A stretch of 50,845 nucleotides of DNA, taken from NCBI GenBank assembly GCA_017883305.1, contig JADGNU010000003.1:1-50845 (forward strand), in the 5' to 3' direction. The notes beneath the pieces were generated by a model. That model was not told where the DNA came from. It did no database searches and saw only the letters and a list, made by a program, of their open reading frames with translations. The translations under genes and the position numbers were made by a program. How positions within the stretch are numbered: the stretch's first letter is position 1; each line of letters starts with the position of its first letter. The stretch is from Candidatus Aminicenantota bacterium. Lineage in GTDB: Bacteria > Acidobacteriota > Aminicenantia > Aminicenantales > Saccharicenantaceae. Of this stretch, positions 31,699-41,245 are shown piece by piece.

Positions 31699-32778
31699 AT
31701 GACGCGCTATTCGAGAAGGAATTTCCTGAAAACGGGCGCCGGGGCCGGCGCGGCGGCGCTCTTCGCCGGCGGGCTGACGCCGCGGTCCGCCGCATCTGCT
31801 GGGTCGCCGGCCGCGGCTCCGGGGACGCCCCGGGTCGTATCGAGCGGCAACGGGATCCGGGCCACGGCCAAAGCCATGGACGTGCTCCGGGCGGGAGGCG
31901 ACCCGCTCGACGCCGTCATTGCCGGGGTCAATATCGTCGAAGACGATCCAGAGGATATGTCCGTCGGCTACGGCGGCCTGCCCAATGAGGACGGCGTCGT
32001 CGAGCTCGATTCGTCGGTCATGTACGGTCCGACCCATTCCGCCGGAGCCGTGGCCGCGCTGCGCAACATCAAGAACCCGTCCCAGGTGGCCCGGTTGGTC
32101 ATGGAGAGGACGGACCACGTCCTCATCGTCGGCGAAGGGGCGCTCAAATTCGCCAAAGCCCACGGCTTCAAGGAGGAGGATCTTCTGACCGAGAAATCGC
32201 GGGCGGCCTGGCTGCGATGGAAAGAGACGATGTCGGACCGGGACAATTGGTTCCCGCCGAAGACCGAGAGCCTGCCCGAAGACCTCCGATCGGTGATGAG
32301 CACCCACGGCACGATCAACTGCATCGCCATCGACGCCGCCGGGCGTCTGGCCGGCGTGACGACGACGAGCGGCCTGTCCTGGAAGATCGCCGGCCGCGTC
32401 GGCGACTCGCCCATCATCGGAGCGGGGCTCTACGTCGACAACGAGATCGGCGCGGCCGGCTCGACGGGGCGGGGAGAGGCCAACCTCCTGACCTGCGCCA
32501 GTTATCGCATCGTCGACGCCATGGGACGGGGGAAGAGCCCGGAGCAGGCCTGCCTCGAGGCTTGCGAGGCGGTCGTCGCCAAGACCAAGCTCGTGCCCCG
32601 GCTCTGCGACGACCAGGGCCGTCCGAACTTCGGGCTTGATTTTTATGCCCTCAATAAAAAAGGCGAATTCGGCTCGGCCGGCTTCTACCAGGGCGGGAAG
32701 TATGCCGTCCACGACGGCGTCGAGAACAAGCTCCGCGATGTCGCCTACCTTTTCAAGCGGCGGGAGGGAGACCGCTAA
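31699..32778 (+). CDS. N4-(beta-N-acetylglucosaminyl)-L-asparaginase (Ntn hydrolase), Tat signal
   Basis: SRRNFLKTGAGAGAAALFAGG; LPNEDGVVELDSSVM; STHGTINCIAID with catalytic Thr; GLYVDNEIGAAGSTGRGE. Confidence 0.9.
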   Translation: MTRYSRRNFLKTGAGAGAAALFAGGLTPRSAASAGSPAAAPGTPRVVSSGNGIRATAKAMDVLRAGGDPLDAVIAGVNIVEDDPEDMSVGYGGLPNEDGVVELDSSVMYGPTHSAGAVAALRNIKNPSQVARLVMERTDHVLIVGEGALKFAKAHGFKEEDLLTEKSRAAWLRWKETMSDRDNWFPPKTESLPEDLRSVMSTHGTINCIAIDAAGRLAGVTTTSGLSWKIAGRVGDSPIIGAGLYVDNEIGAAGSTGRGEANLLTCASYRIVDAMGRGKSPEQACLEACEAVVAKTKLVPRLCDDQGRPNFGLDFYALNKKGEFGSAGFYQGGKYAVHDGVENKLRDVAYLFKRREGDR

Positions 32779-32796
32779 GGCTTCCCGGAACGGGCG

Positions 32797-33468
32797 TCAC
32801 TCGCGGACGATGATAACGGAAAAGCCCTCGCCCGCCAGGCGGTGGGCCAGACTCTCCACCTCGCCTTGGTCCGCCCTGACCCGGACCCGGAAGTACGTGC
32901 CGCGGTCCGTCTTCAGGCGCGACACCACGACGTTCCTGTAGCTGCCGTCGAGGCGGCGCTTGATCGCATAGGCGTTCTCCTGGACGGAGAAGGCGCCGAC
33001 CTGAATCCAGACCGTCAATTGGCCGGGGTCGGCGGGAGCCTTGAAGCCACTCAGGGTTTCCAGCCGGACGCGGGCCGTGCCCGGACCGACCATCCCCAGC
33101 ACCCGCGCCGCCGCATAGGATAGGTCGATCGTCCGGCCCCGGACAAAAGGGCCCCGGTCGTTGATCCGGACGACCGCCGAACGATCGTTCTCGAGGTTCG
33201 TGACCATGAGGTAGGTCCCAAACGGCAGGGTCTTGTGGGCGGCGGTCAGGTCGTTCATGTCGAAGACTTCCCGGCTCGAGGTCGGGCGGCCGTGGAATTC
33301 CTGTCCGTACCACGAGGCCAGCCCGATCTCGACGCCGGGACCAGGCCCCCGCGGCAAACGGGAACAGCCGGTGACACCCAGGGCGAGGGCGGCCGAGATC
33401 AAAGCCGCGGAGAGCCTCAGCGCGGGCCTCTTCGGCCCCGCCGGTCCCGGACCGAGACGGTCAGGCAA
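32797..33468 (-). CDS. rlpA: RlpA-like septal ring lipoprotein with C-terminal SPOR domain
   Basis: Lipobox LGVTGC; GLASWYGQEFHGRPTSSREVFD, VRINDRGPFVRGRTIDLS. Confidence 0.93.
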   Translation of the reverse strand: MPDRLGPGPAGPKRPALRLSAALISAALALGVTGCSRLPRGPGPGVEIGLASWYGQEFHGRPTSSREVFDMNDLTAAHKTLPFGTYLMVTNLENDRSAVVRINDRGPFVRGRTIDLSYAAARVLGMVGPGTARVRLETLSGFKAPADPGQLTVWIQVGAFSVQENAYAIKRRLDGSYRNVVVSRLKTDRGTYFRVRVRADQGEVESLAHRLAGEGFSVIIVRE

Positions 33469-34198
33469 GAGACTCCGAAAGCCTTTTCTTGAGATAGGTG
33501 AAGGCCTCGCGCGGCGTCGAAATGATGCGGAAGAGGCTCAGGTCATCGGCGCAGATGGCGCCTTTCTTGACCATGGAATCGAACTTGATCAGATCCCGCC
33601 AATAATCGCCGCCGTAGAGGACGAGGGCCAGCTCCTTCTTCGAGATCTTGCTCGTCTGAAGCAGGGTGAGGATCTCGAAGAACTCATCGAGAGTGCCATA
33701 GCCCCCGGGAAAAGCGATGACCGCCTTGGCCTTGTAGGCCAGCCAGAACTTCCGCATGAAGAAATAATGGAAGGAGAAGGACAGCTCGGGCGTGATGTAA
33801 GAGTTCGAGTCCTGCGGTTGGTTGAGCGAGATGTTCATGCCGATCGTCTGGCCGCCGGCGCGCATCGCGCCCCTGTTGGCCGCTTCCATGATGCCCGGGC
33901 CGGCCCCGGTGCAGACGACAAAATCCTTGCCCTTCGGCGTCTTGATGCCGATGGCCCATTTGGCCAGAAGGTAGGCCAGCTCTTCGGCCTCCCAATAATA
34001 GCGGTGGAAGGCGGAGTCGGCATTGGTCGGATCGGCCTTGGCCGATCCCAGGAAGAGGATGGTGCTGTTGATCTTGGCCTTGTCCAGCCGGGTCATGGGG
34101 CTGAGATACTCGCTGAGGATGCGGAGGGTCCGGCCCTCCAAGGACTCCAGGAACTCGGGATCGCGGAAGGATTGCTCGGGGCGCTCGATTTTCTTCAT
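33461..34198 (-). CDS. LOG family (TIGR00730-type) Rossmann-fold protein
   Basis: GPGIMEAANRGA and FPGGYGTLDEFFE motifs. Confidence 0.92.
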   Translation of the reverse strand: MKKIERPEQSFRDPEFLESLEGRTLRILSEYLSPMTRLDKAKINSTILFLGSAKADPTNADSAFHRYYWEAEELAYLLAKWAIGIKTPKGKDFVVCTGAGPGIMEAANRGAMRAGGQTIGMNISLNQPQDSNSYITPELSFSFHYFFMRKFWLAYKAKAVIAFPGGYGTLDEFFEILTLLQTSKISKKELALVLYGGDYWRDLIKFDSMVKKGAICADDLSLFRIISTPREAFTYLKKRLSESLA

Positions 34199-34290
34199 GG
34201 TCGGATCGGCCTCCTTGGCATGGGCTCAGGGGGATTCTAACAGATTCCCGCGCCAACCCTCAATAGTGCAGCCGACCCCGCGGCCACGTT

Positions 34291-34319
34291 TTGACTTGGA
34301 GAAAGGCGTATGTTATCAA
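34291..34319 (+). promoter_or_regulatory. Candidate promoter TTGACT-N17-TATCAA for the purine module
   Basis: Hexamers and spacing read directly. Confidence 0.6.
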
Positions 34320-34340
34320 TAAGCCCGAAAGGACGGCCTG

Positions 34341-35075
34341 ATGGACAGCATGCGGACAAAGCTCGCGTCACTCGAATACCCCGGACGGCTCATCGTCATC
34401 GGCGCGGCGCCCGACGGCGGCCGGGCCGTGATCATCTACGCCATCACCGGACGCTCTCCCTCGAGCCAGGCCCGGCGCCTTGTCCTGCGCGACGGCGGGA
34501 TCTGGGTCGAGCCGACCGACGAAGCCACCCTGAAGCAAGGTCACGTCGACCTCCTCGTTTATCCGGCCGTCCTGTTCACCCGGGCGGGCCTTGCCGTCTC
34601 TAACGGCAAGCAGACGACCGACGTTCGCGACCGGCTCACGCCCGGCGCCGGCCCCGTCCCGGCGCTCGCTGCGGCCCTGGCCTCCTGGGACTTCGAGCCC
34701 GATGCGCCGATCTTCACGCCCCGGATCAGCGGTTGTCTCGCCGGCGGCGCCGCCGGCCTGAGCGTCGTCAGGCGCGGGCCCTCGGGCGAAACCCTGCGCA
34801 ACTATTTCGAGGCCGTGTTGCGCCCGGGAGAGGGGCGGCTCGTGTCCACCTATGAGGGACCGAACGCCGATCCTTTGCCCGTCTTCCGCGGCGAGCCTCG
34901 ATTCGTCGACCTGGCCGGTTCCACGGCCGCCGAGACAGCGGAGGACGCCTATCGGAGCCTCGGCCCCGAGCCGTCGGCCAAAGACTTCCGGGTTGCCGTG
35001 GCCTGCGTCTTCGTCTCACCCGGGGAGCCGGACAAGGTCGACGTCCGCATCATCAACAGGCACGAAAGGACATGA
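34341..35075 (+). CDS. IMP cyclohydrolase, PurO-like
   Basis: YPGRLIVIGAAPDGGRAVIIYAITGRSPSSQAR; directly followed by AICAR transformylase. Confidence 0.8.
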   Translation: MDSMRTKLASLEYPGRLIVIGAAPDGGRAVIIYAITGRSPSSQARRLVLRDGGIWVEPTDEATLKQGHVDLLVYPAVLFTRAGLAVSNGKQTTDVRDRLTPGAGPVPALAAALASWDFEPDAPIFTPRISGCLAGGAAGLSVVRRGPSGETLRNYFEAVLRPGEGRLVSTYEGPNADPLPVFRGEPRFVDLAGSTAAETAEDAYRSLGPEPSAKDFRVAVACVFVSPGEPDKVDVRIINRHERT

Positions 35076-35079
35076 CGCC

Positions 35080-36159
35080 ATGAGCAAACCCGAGCGCACC
35101 GCGCGCAGTCAGTATCTGACCAAGGTCGGGGAGGATTTCCCGGACACCCTCCAAGTCGGCGAGGACACCTTCGTCAAGAAGTTCCCCATGCGCTACGGCG
35201 AGAACCCCGGCTACCCGGCGGCCTTTTATCAGGAGGACGGCGCGTCGGGACCGAACATGGGCCACCTCGAGATCCTTCAAGAAGGGACCAAGGGCCTGAG
35301 CTACATCAACGTCGGGGACATGGACCTCGGCCAGCGCCTGGCCCGCAAGCTCACCCAGGTCTTCCCGGGCCGCCACGTCTGCGTCATCATCAAGCACGAG
35401 ATGCCGAGCGGCGTCGCCCTCGGCGACGACCCGGTCGGGACGTTCGAAAAAGCCTGGAAGTGCGACTCGCTCTCCAACTTCGGCGGCGTCGACGTCTTCA
35501 GCTACCGCGTCACGGCGCCCCTGGCCCGCCTGCTCGTCGAAAGCCCGCGCAACGTGGAGGTCGTCTACGCTCCCGATTTCGAGCCCGAGGCCCTCCAGGT
35601 GCTGGCCGCGCGCAAGGTCCTTCGGGTGGTCAAGATGGGCGCCCCGCTCGACACGCCGTCCGTCGACAACGGGCTCGAGGTCAAGCGGGTGGCCGGGGGG
35701 CTGCTCCTGCAGAAGCGCTTCGACTCCAAGATCGTCTCGCCGGATTCGGTGGATGTCGTTTCGGTGCGCAAGCCAGCGCCGGAGGAGGTCCGGGCGGCCC
35801 TGTTCACCTGGACGGTGGCCTGTTTCACCCGGTCCAACGCCGTCATCATCGGCACCGCCGACAAGACCCACGGCATCGGCTCCGGCCAGCGGAGCCGGAT
35901 CGATTCCGCCGAGGATGCCATCCGGCTCTCGCGCCGCGGCTATGGCCCGGAAGGCTGCGTCATGGCCTCCGACGCGTTCATGCCGTTCCCCGACGTCGTC
36001 GAGCTCGCCGGGAAGCACGGCATCACGGCCATCATCTATCCCCTTGGCTCGGTCAAGGACCAGGAGGTCATCGACAAGGCCAACGAGCTCGGGCTGGCCA
36101 TGATCATCACCCGGAAGCCGGGCGAGCTCGATTCGGAGCGCTGCTTCCTCCACCGCTGA
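35080..36159 (+). CDS. Stand-alone AICAR (phosphoribosylaminoimidazolecarboxamide) formyltransferase
   Basis: MRYGENPGYPAAFY, VIIKHEMPSGVALGD (catalytic Lys-His), GIGSGQRSRIDSAEDAI, MASDAFMPFPD; no N-terminal MGS-like cyclohydrolase domain. Confidence 0.88.
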   Translation: MSKPERTARSQYLTKVGEDFPDTLQVGEDTFVKKFPMRYGENPGYPAAFYQEDGASGPNMGHLEILQEGTKGLSYINVGDMDLGQRLARKLTQVFPGRHVCVIIKHEMPSGVALGDDPVGTFEKAWKCDSLSNFGGVDVFSYRVTAPLARLLVESPRNVEVVYAPDFEPEALQVLAARKVLRVVKMGAPLDTPSVDNGLEVKRVAGGLLLQKRFDSKIVSPDSVDVVSVRKPAPEEVRAALFTWTVACFTRSNAVIIGTADKTHGIGSGQRSRIDSAEDAIRLSRRGYGPEGCVMASDAFMPFPDVVELAGKHGITAIIYPLGSVKDQEVIDKANELGLAMIITRKPGELDSERCFLHR

Positions 36160-36218
36160 GGAGAAGCGGCCCCGGATGCCGCCGCGGGTCCGGTTCAAGG
36201 GCCCCGATACGTGATGCC

Positions 36219-37616
36219 ATGAGAAAACCAATCGTTCGGAACCTATGCGTCCTGGCCCTCATTGTCCTCGCCGTCCGGACCGTCTTGTCCGGCAGCGGAA
36301 AGCCCGAAGACTATCGGGCGCTCGTCGACAAGGTCCGCGAGACCGGCCTGTCCGGTGAGCGGGCTTTCGCCCTTCTCGAAAGGATCACCTCGGTCGGTCC
36401 GCGGCTGACCGGCTCCCCCCAAGCCGCCGCCGCGGTCGATCTCACGCGGGACCTCATGGCGGAGCTTGGCCTGGCTCGCGTCCATACCGAACCTGTCGAG
36501 GTCGGACATTGGACGCGGGGGCAGGTCGCCGAGGCGTCCGTGGCGGCATCGCCTTCCCGCGCCGCCATCCCCCTCGCCGTCTGCGCCCTCGGCGGGAGTG
36601 TCGGCACGCCCGAGCGGGGAATAACGGCCCGGGTCGTCGAGGTCCGCTCCCTTGAAGAAGCGGCCTCGCTCGGAAAGTCGGCCGAGGGCAAGATCGTTTT
36701 CTTCAACAGGGCCATGGACAGGGGCCTGACGGATTCGTTCGCCGCCTACGGCGCGGCCGCTGACCAGCGCGTCAGCGGGGCTTCCGCCGCGGCTCGCGTC
36801 GGCGCGGCCGCCGTCCTCGTCCGGTCGCTCACGTTCCGCGACGACCGCAACCCTCATACAGGCATGCTGCGCTACGACCCTGACGCCCCCGCCATTCCCG
36901 CCGCGGCGATCGGCACCGCGGACGCCGATCGGCTGAACGCGCTGCTCAAGAAGGGCAAGGACGTCTCCGTATCGCTGCGGATGGACTGCCGCGACCGGGG
37001 AAAGGTCGTCTCGGCCAACGTCGTCGGCGAGATCACGGGCTCCGAGCTTCCCTCCGAGATCATCCTCCTCGGCGGCCACCTCGACAGCTGGGATCTCGGC
37101 GTCGGCGCCCACGACGACGCCGCGGGCTGCGCCGCGGCGCTGGAGGCAGTCGCGCTCCTCCACGATCTCGGCCTGCGGCCGCGCCGGACCATCCGGGCCG
37201 TGATGTTCATGGACGAGGAGTTCGGCGGCACGGGCGGCCGGGCCTACGCTGTGGCGCCGCAGAGGAAGGGCGAGCGACATCTGGTCGCCGCCGAATCCGA
37301 CCGGGGCGGCTTCGTCCCTGTCGGCTTGGCGATCGGAAGCGGCGACCGCAAGGCCATCGAGCGCGTCTTGCCGTACGCCGACCTCATCAGACCGTTCGGG
37401 ATCTGGTTCATCGTCCCGGGAGGGGGAGGCGTCGACGTCGCTCCCCTCATCGCCAACGGAGCGGTCCCGGCGGCCGTCCTGGTCAATGCGCAAACCTATT
37501 TCGACGTCCACCATTCCGCTCTCGACGTCGTGGCGAGGGTCGCGCCGCGGGAGCTCGAGCTCCAGGCCGTCGTCCTCGCCATCCTCGCCTATATCCTGGC
37601 CGAGGAAGGCGTTTGA
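36219..37616 (+). CDS. Exported M28 family peptidase (carboxypeptidase Q-like)
   Basis: LLGGHLDSWDLGVGAHDDAAGC, VMFMDEEFGGTGGRAY; N-terminal signal/anchor. Confidence 0.9.
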   Translation: MRKPIVRNLCVLALIVLAVRTVLSGSGKPEDYRALVDKVRETGLSGERAFALLERITSVGPRLTGSPQAAAAVDLTRDLMAELGLARVHTEPVEVGHWTRGQVAEASVAASPSRAAIPLAVCALGGSVGTPERGITARVVEVRSLEEAASLGKSAEGKIVFFNRAMDRGLTDSFAAYGAAADQRVSGASAAARVGAAAVLVRSLTFRDDRNPHTGMLRYDPDAPAIPAAAIGTADADRLNALLKKGKDVSVSLRMDCRDRGKVVSANVVGEITGSELPSEIILLGGHLDSWDLGVGAHDDAAGCAAALEAVALLHDLGLRPRRTIRAVMFMDEEFGGTGGRAYAVAPQRKGERHLVAAESDRGGFVPVGLAIGSGDRKAIERVLPYADLIRPFGIWFIVPGGGGVDVAPLIANGAVPAAVLVNAQTYFDVHHSALDVVARVAPRELELQAVVLAILAYILAEEGV

Positions 37617-37632
37617 GCGCGCAGGAGACCGC

Positions 37633-39603
37633 ATGAACGATCTCGCGTTTCTCTTTGCCGTCCACAACCACCAGCCCGTCGGGAACTTCCCCGAAATCTT
37701 CAAGGCGGCGTTCAACGACTGCTACCGGCCTCTCCTCGAAGCGCTGGCCGGCCATCCGGGTTTCCGCTTCGCCCTTCACTTCTCCGGACCCCTCTGGGAG
37801 TACATGGAGAAGAAAGAGCGGGGCTGCTGGGACCTCGTCCGGGAGCTTTCCATCCGGGGCCAGGTCGAGCTCCTGGGCGGCGGATTCTACGAGCCCGTCC
37901 TGTCCATCATCCCGGAAGAGGACCGCCTGGGCCAGATCCGCATGATGAACGATTTTCTGGCTGAAAATTTCGGTCAGCGGCCGCGCGGGCTGTGGCTGAC
38001 GGAGCGGGTCTGGGAACCCGACCTGCCTCGAACCCTGGCGACGGCGGGGATCGAGTTCACGCTCCTCGACGAAGAGCATTTTCACTACGCCGGCGTCCGC
38101 GACCTTCACACGACCTACATCACCGAAAGCGAAGGCCGGAGCCTGCGCGTTTTCCCAATTGACAAGACCCTGCGCTACGACATTCCGTTCCATTGCCTCG
38201 AGGACGTCGAGTCCTATCTCGGGACGATCCGCGAGGCGGGCGGGACGGCCATTCTCGGCGACGACGGGGAGAAGTTCGGGGTCTGGCCCGGAACGCACAA
38301 GCTGGTTTACGAGGACGGCTGGCTCGAGAGGTTCCTGGCCTTCGTCGAAGATAGGAAGATCCGGATGATGTCCTTCGCGGAATATCTGGACGGTCATCCT
38401 CCGTCGGGCCGGGTGTATCTTCCTCCCGCTTCCTACGAAGAAATGATGGAGTGGGTCCTCGAACCGGACGAGCAGGCGGCCTTTCAAAGGCTCAAGGCGG
38501 GCGCCGGCCCGGAAGCCCGCCGCTTCCTCCGCGGCGGCTTCTTCCGCGACTTCTGCCGCAAGTACCCGGAGGCGAATCACCTCCATAAGCGGATGATCAT
38601 GGTCTCCCGCGAGGTGCGCGCCGCCGGCAATCCGGGCGACGGTCTCCGCCAGGTCTACAAAGGTCAGTGCAACGACCCCTATTGGCATGGCGTCTTCGGG
38701 GGCCTTTACCTGCCGCATCTCCGCGAGGCCGCCTACGGCCACCTCCTCGAGGCCGAGAAGACGACTCCGGATCCACCGGGCTGGAAGGTCCTCGATTACG
38801 ATTGCGACGGCCGGGACGAGCTCGCGTACCGGGACCCGACCTTCGGCCTCATAGCCAAGCCGGCGGCCGGCGGGACGCTCGTCGAGATCGACTACCGCCC
38901 CTGGTCGAGGAACCTCACCGACGTCCTCAGCCGGAGGCGGGAGGCCTATCACCGCGCCGCCGAATCCGCGGGGCAGGGATCGGAGAGCGGCAAGAGCATT
39001 CACGAGCTCGACAAGAAGCTGCCGCCGGACGCGGCCGAGCTCATGCGCTACGACCGTCATCCGCGTTTCTCGATGATCGACCATTTTTTCCGCGCCGGGA
39101 CGACGCCCGATGATTTCCGCCGGGTCGATTTCGGCGAGCAGGGCGACTTCGTCGACGGCGCGTTCTCGTTCGAGGCCTCCGGGGGAGAGCTCCGGTTGGA
39201 GCGGCGAGGGATGGTGCGGGCAGGGGAGGAGAGGGTCCCGCTGGTCATCCGCAAGACCGTCGCCACCTCCGACGGCTCTCTCCGCATCGATATCGAGGTC
39301 GAGAATCTCTCCGGCAGGCCGCTCGACGTGACCTACGGGTCCGAGTGGAACTTCCTCGCCTTTCCTCACGAGATCGAGCTCCTCGGCGCGGACGGCGCCG
39401 CGCTCTACGGCCGGGCCCTTCGTTTCGAACCGTCGGCGGCCGACGCGGTCTGGACGTTCGCCCTGCGCACGCTCTCCCAATCCGAAGAGGGATTTGATAT
39501 AATCCACCAAGGGTATTGTCTATGCCCGGTTTGGTCGTTAGGATGGGCGGGGAACGGGACGAAGCGCCTCTCCGTAGTCTTGAAGGAGCATAATGGCCGA
39601 TAA
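37633..39603 (+). CDS. GH57 family 4-alpha-glucanotransferase/amylase-like protein
   Basis: FLFAVHNHQPVGNF, LLGGGFYEPVLSIIP, GLWLTERVWEPDL, ILGDDGEKFGVWP; C-terminal WNF...SEEGFDIIHQG. Confidence 0.9.
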   Translation: MNDLAFLFAVHNHQPVGNFPEIFKAAFNDCYRPLLEALAGHPGFRFALHFSGPLWEYMEKKERGCWDLVRELSIRGQVELLGGGFYEPVLSIIPEEDRLGQIRMMNDFLAENFGQRPRGLWLTERVWEPDLPRTLATAGIEFTLLDEEHFHYAGVRDLHTTYITESEGRSLRVFPIDKTLRYDIPFHCLEDVESYLGTIREAGGTAILGDDGEKFGVWPGTHKLVYEDGWLERFLAFVEDRKIRMMSFAEYLDGHPPSGRVYLPPASYEEMMEWVLEPDEQAAFQRLKAGAGPEARRFLRGGFFRDFCRKYPEANHLHKRMIMVSREVRAAGNPGDGLRQVYKGQCNDPYWHGVFGGLYLPHLREAAYGHLLEAEKTTPDPPGWKVLDYDCDGRDELAYRDPTFGLIAKPAAGGTLVEIDYRPWSRNLTDVLSRRREAYHRAAESAGQGSESGKSIHELDKKLPPDAAELMRYDRHPRFSMIDHFFRAGTTPDDFRRVDFGEQGDFVDGAFSFEASGGELRLERRGMVRAGEERVPLVIRKTVATSDGSLRIDIEVENLSGRPLDVTYGSEWNFLAFPHEIELLGADGAALYGRALRFEPSAADAVWTFALRTLSQSEEGFDIIHQGYCLCPVWSLGWAGNGTKRLSVVLKEHNGR

Positions 39604-41245
39604 GTACTTCTCCCTCGTGCTCCATAGCCACATCCCTTATGTCCTCGCCCACGGCAGCTGGCCGCACGGCATGGACTGGCTGTACGAGGCGGCGGCCGAA
39701 ACCTACCTGCCGATCCTGGACGTCTTCGAGCGCCTGGCCGGCGAGGGCATTCCGGCCCGGACCAATGTCAGCTTCACTCCCGTGCTGATGGAACAGCTCA
39801 AGGACGGAAGCTTCGTCCGCGGCTTCGACGAATATCTCAGGATGAAGATCGAGATCGCCGCTCGCGACCGGTCCTACTTCCGCAAGACCGGGAACGCGGC
39901 CCTCCTCCCCCTGACCGACTTCTGGGAGGCCTGGTACCGCAGGCTCCTCGAGGGCTTCTACGTCCGCTACAATGGCGACATCATCGACGGCTTCCGCTCC
40001 CTCCAGGACCGCGGCCTGATCGAGGTCCTGACGTCGGGCGCCACCCACGGCTACTTCCCGCTTCTCTCGCGCGACGAGAGCATCCGCCAACAGGTCGGCC
40101 AGGGGCGCCATACGTATTGCAAGCATTTCGGTCGCGAGCCGCGGGGCTTCTGGATCCCCGAGTGCGCCTACCGGCCGGGCTACAGCTGGAAGAACCCTTT
40201 CGGAGACGGCGAGCCGTACGCCCGGCTCGGGGTGGACGAGATCCTGGGGCAGGAGGGGCTCGGATGTTTCTTCGTCGACGCCCACCTCCTCAAGGGCGGC
40301 GAGGCCAAGGGCGTCTACATCGACCGTTTCCCGGGCCTGAACCTCCTTTGGGAGAAGTCCCGGGAGGTCTACAAGCCGGCCGACGACAGGCCGAACGACC
40401 CTTATTCGGCCTACTTCGCCCATCCCTCGGGTCTCCCGTTCTTCGCCCGCGACGACGTCTCCGGCTCTCAGGTCTGGAGCCGCTCCATGGGCTACCCCGG
40501 CGACGGCCAATACCTCGAATTCCATAAAAAGCACTTCCCAGGCGGCCTGCGCTACTGGCGGATCACGTCGAGCGACGCGGACCTGGGCCTCAAGGAGCCT
40601 TACGATCCGGCCCCGATCCGGGCCCGGCTCGAGGAGCATGCCGGGCACTTCGCTTCGGTCCTCGAATCGACACTCGCCGACCGCCCCTCGGGCGCGGTCG
40701 TGGCCCTCTATGACACGGAGCTCTTCGGCCATTGGTGGTTCGAAGGGCCGGAGTGGCTCTATCACGTCATCAAGAAGCTTTCGTCCGGACAGGTCCGTCC
40801 CGCGACGGCCGGCGACGTGCTCGACCGCCTGCCGCCCCTGAAGGCCATCTCCCTGCCCGAAGGCTCGTGGGGCAAAGGCGGCTTCCACTGGATCTGGCTC
40901 AACGACGACACGGCCTGGATCTGGAGGAAGATCTATCGTATCGAGGAGGCCGCCGCGGCGCTCACGCCTCGCCTGACCCGCCTCGATCGGCGCCTGCTCA
41001 AGCAGTTCTTCCGCGAGAAGTTCCTGCTCGAGAGCTCCGATTGGCCCTTCCTCATTTCGACCTGGTCGGCCCGGGACTATGCGGAGCACCGGGCCGCCGA
41101 GCACTTCGAGCGGGCCCTGACCCTGGCCGGCTGGCTCGACGAGGGCCGGGTCCTCAGCGCCGCGGAAGAGGCGCTCCTCCGCACCTTCGAATCCGAAGAT
41201 CATCTCTTTGAAGAGGTCGTGCTGCCCGATGGAACTGTCATCTGA
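39593..41245 (+). CDS. GH57 1,4-alpha-glucan branching enzyme-like protein
   Basis: LVLHSHIPYVLAHG, GATHGYFPLLS, GFWIPECAYRPG, VALYDTELFGHWWFEGPEWL. Confidence 0.9.
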   Translation: MADKYFSLVLHSHIPYVLAHGSWPHGMDWLYEAAAETYLPILDVFERLAGEGIPARTNVSFTPVLMEQLKDGSFVRGFDEYLRMKIEIAARDRSYFRKTGNAALLPLTDFWEAWYRRLLEGFYVRYNGDIIDGFRSLQDRGLIEVLTSGATHGYFPLLSRDESIRQQVGQGRHTYCKHFGREPRGFWIPECAYRPGYSWKNPFGDGEPYARLGVDEILGQEGLGCFFVDAHLLKGGEAKGVYIDRFPGLNLLWEKSREVYKPADDRPNDPYSAYFAHPSGLPFFARDDVSGSQVWSRSMGYPGDGQYLEFHKKHFPGGLRYWRITSSDADLGLKEPYDPAPIRARLEEHAGHFASVLESTLADRPSGAVVALYDTELFGHWWFEGPEWLYHVIKKLSSGQVRPATAGDVLDRLPPLKAISLPEGSWGKGGFHWIWLNDDTAWIWRKIYRIEEAAAALTPRLTRLDRRLLKQFFREKFLLESSDWPFLISTWSARDYAEHRAAEHFERALTLAGWLDEGRVLSAAEEALLRTFESEDHLFEEVVLPDGTVI

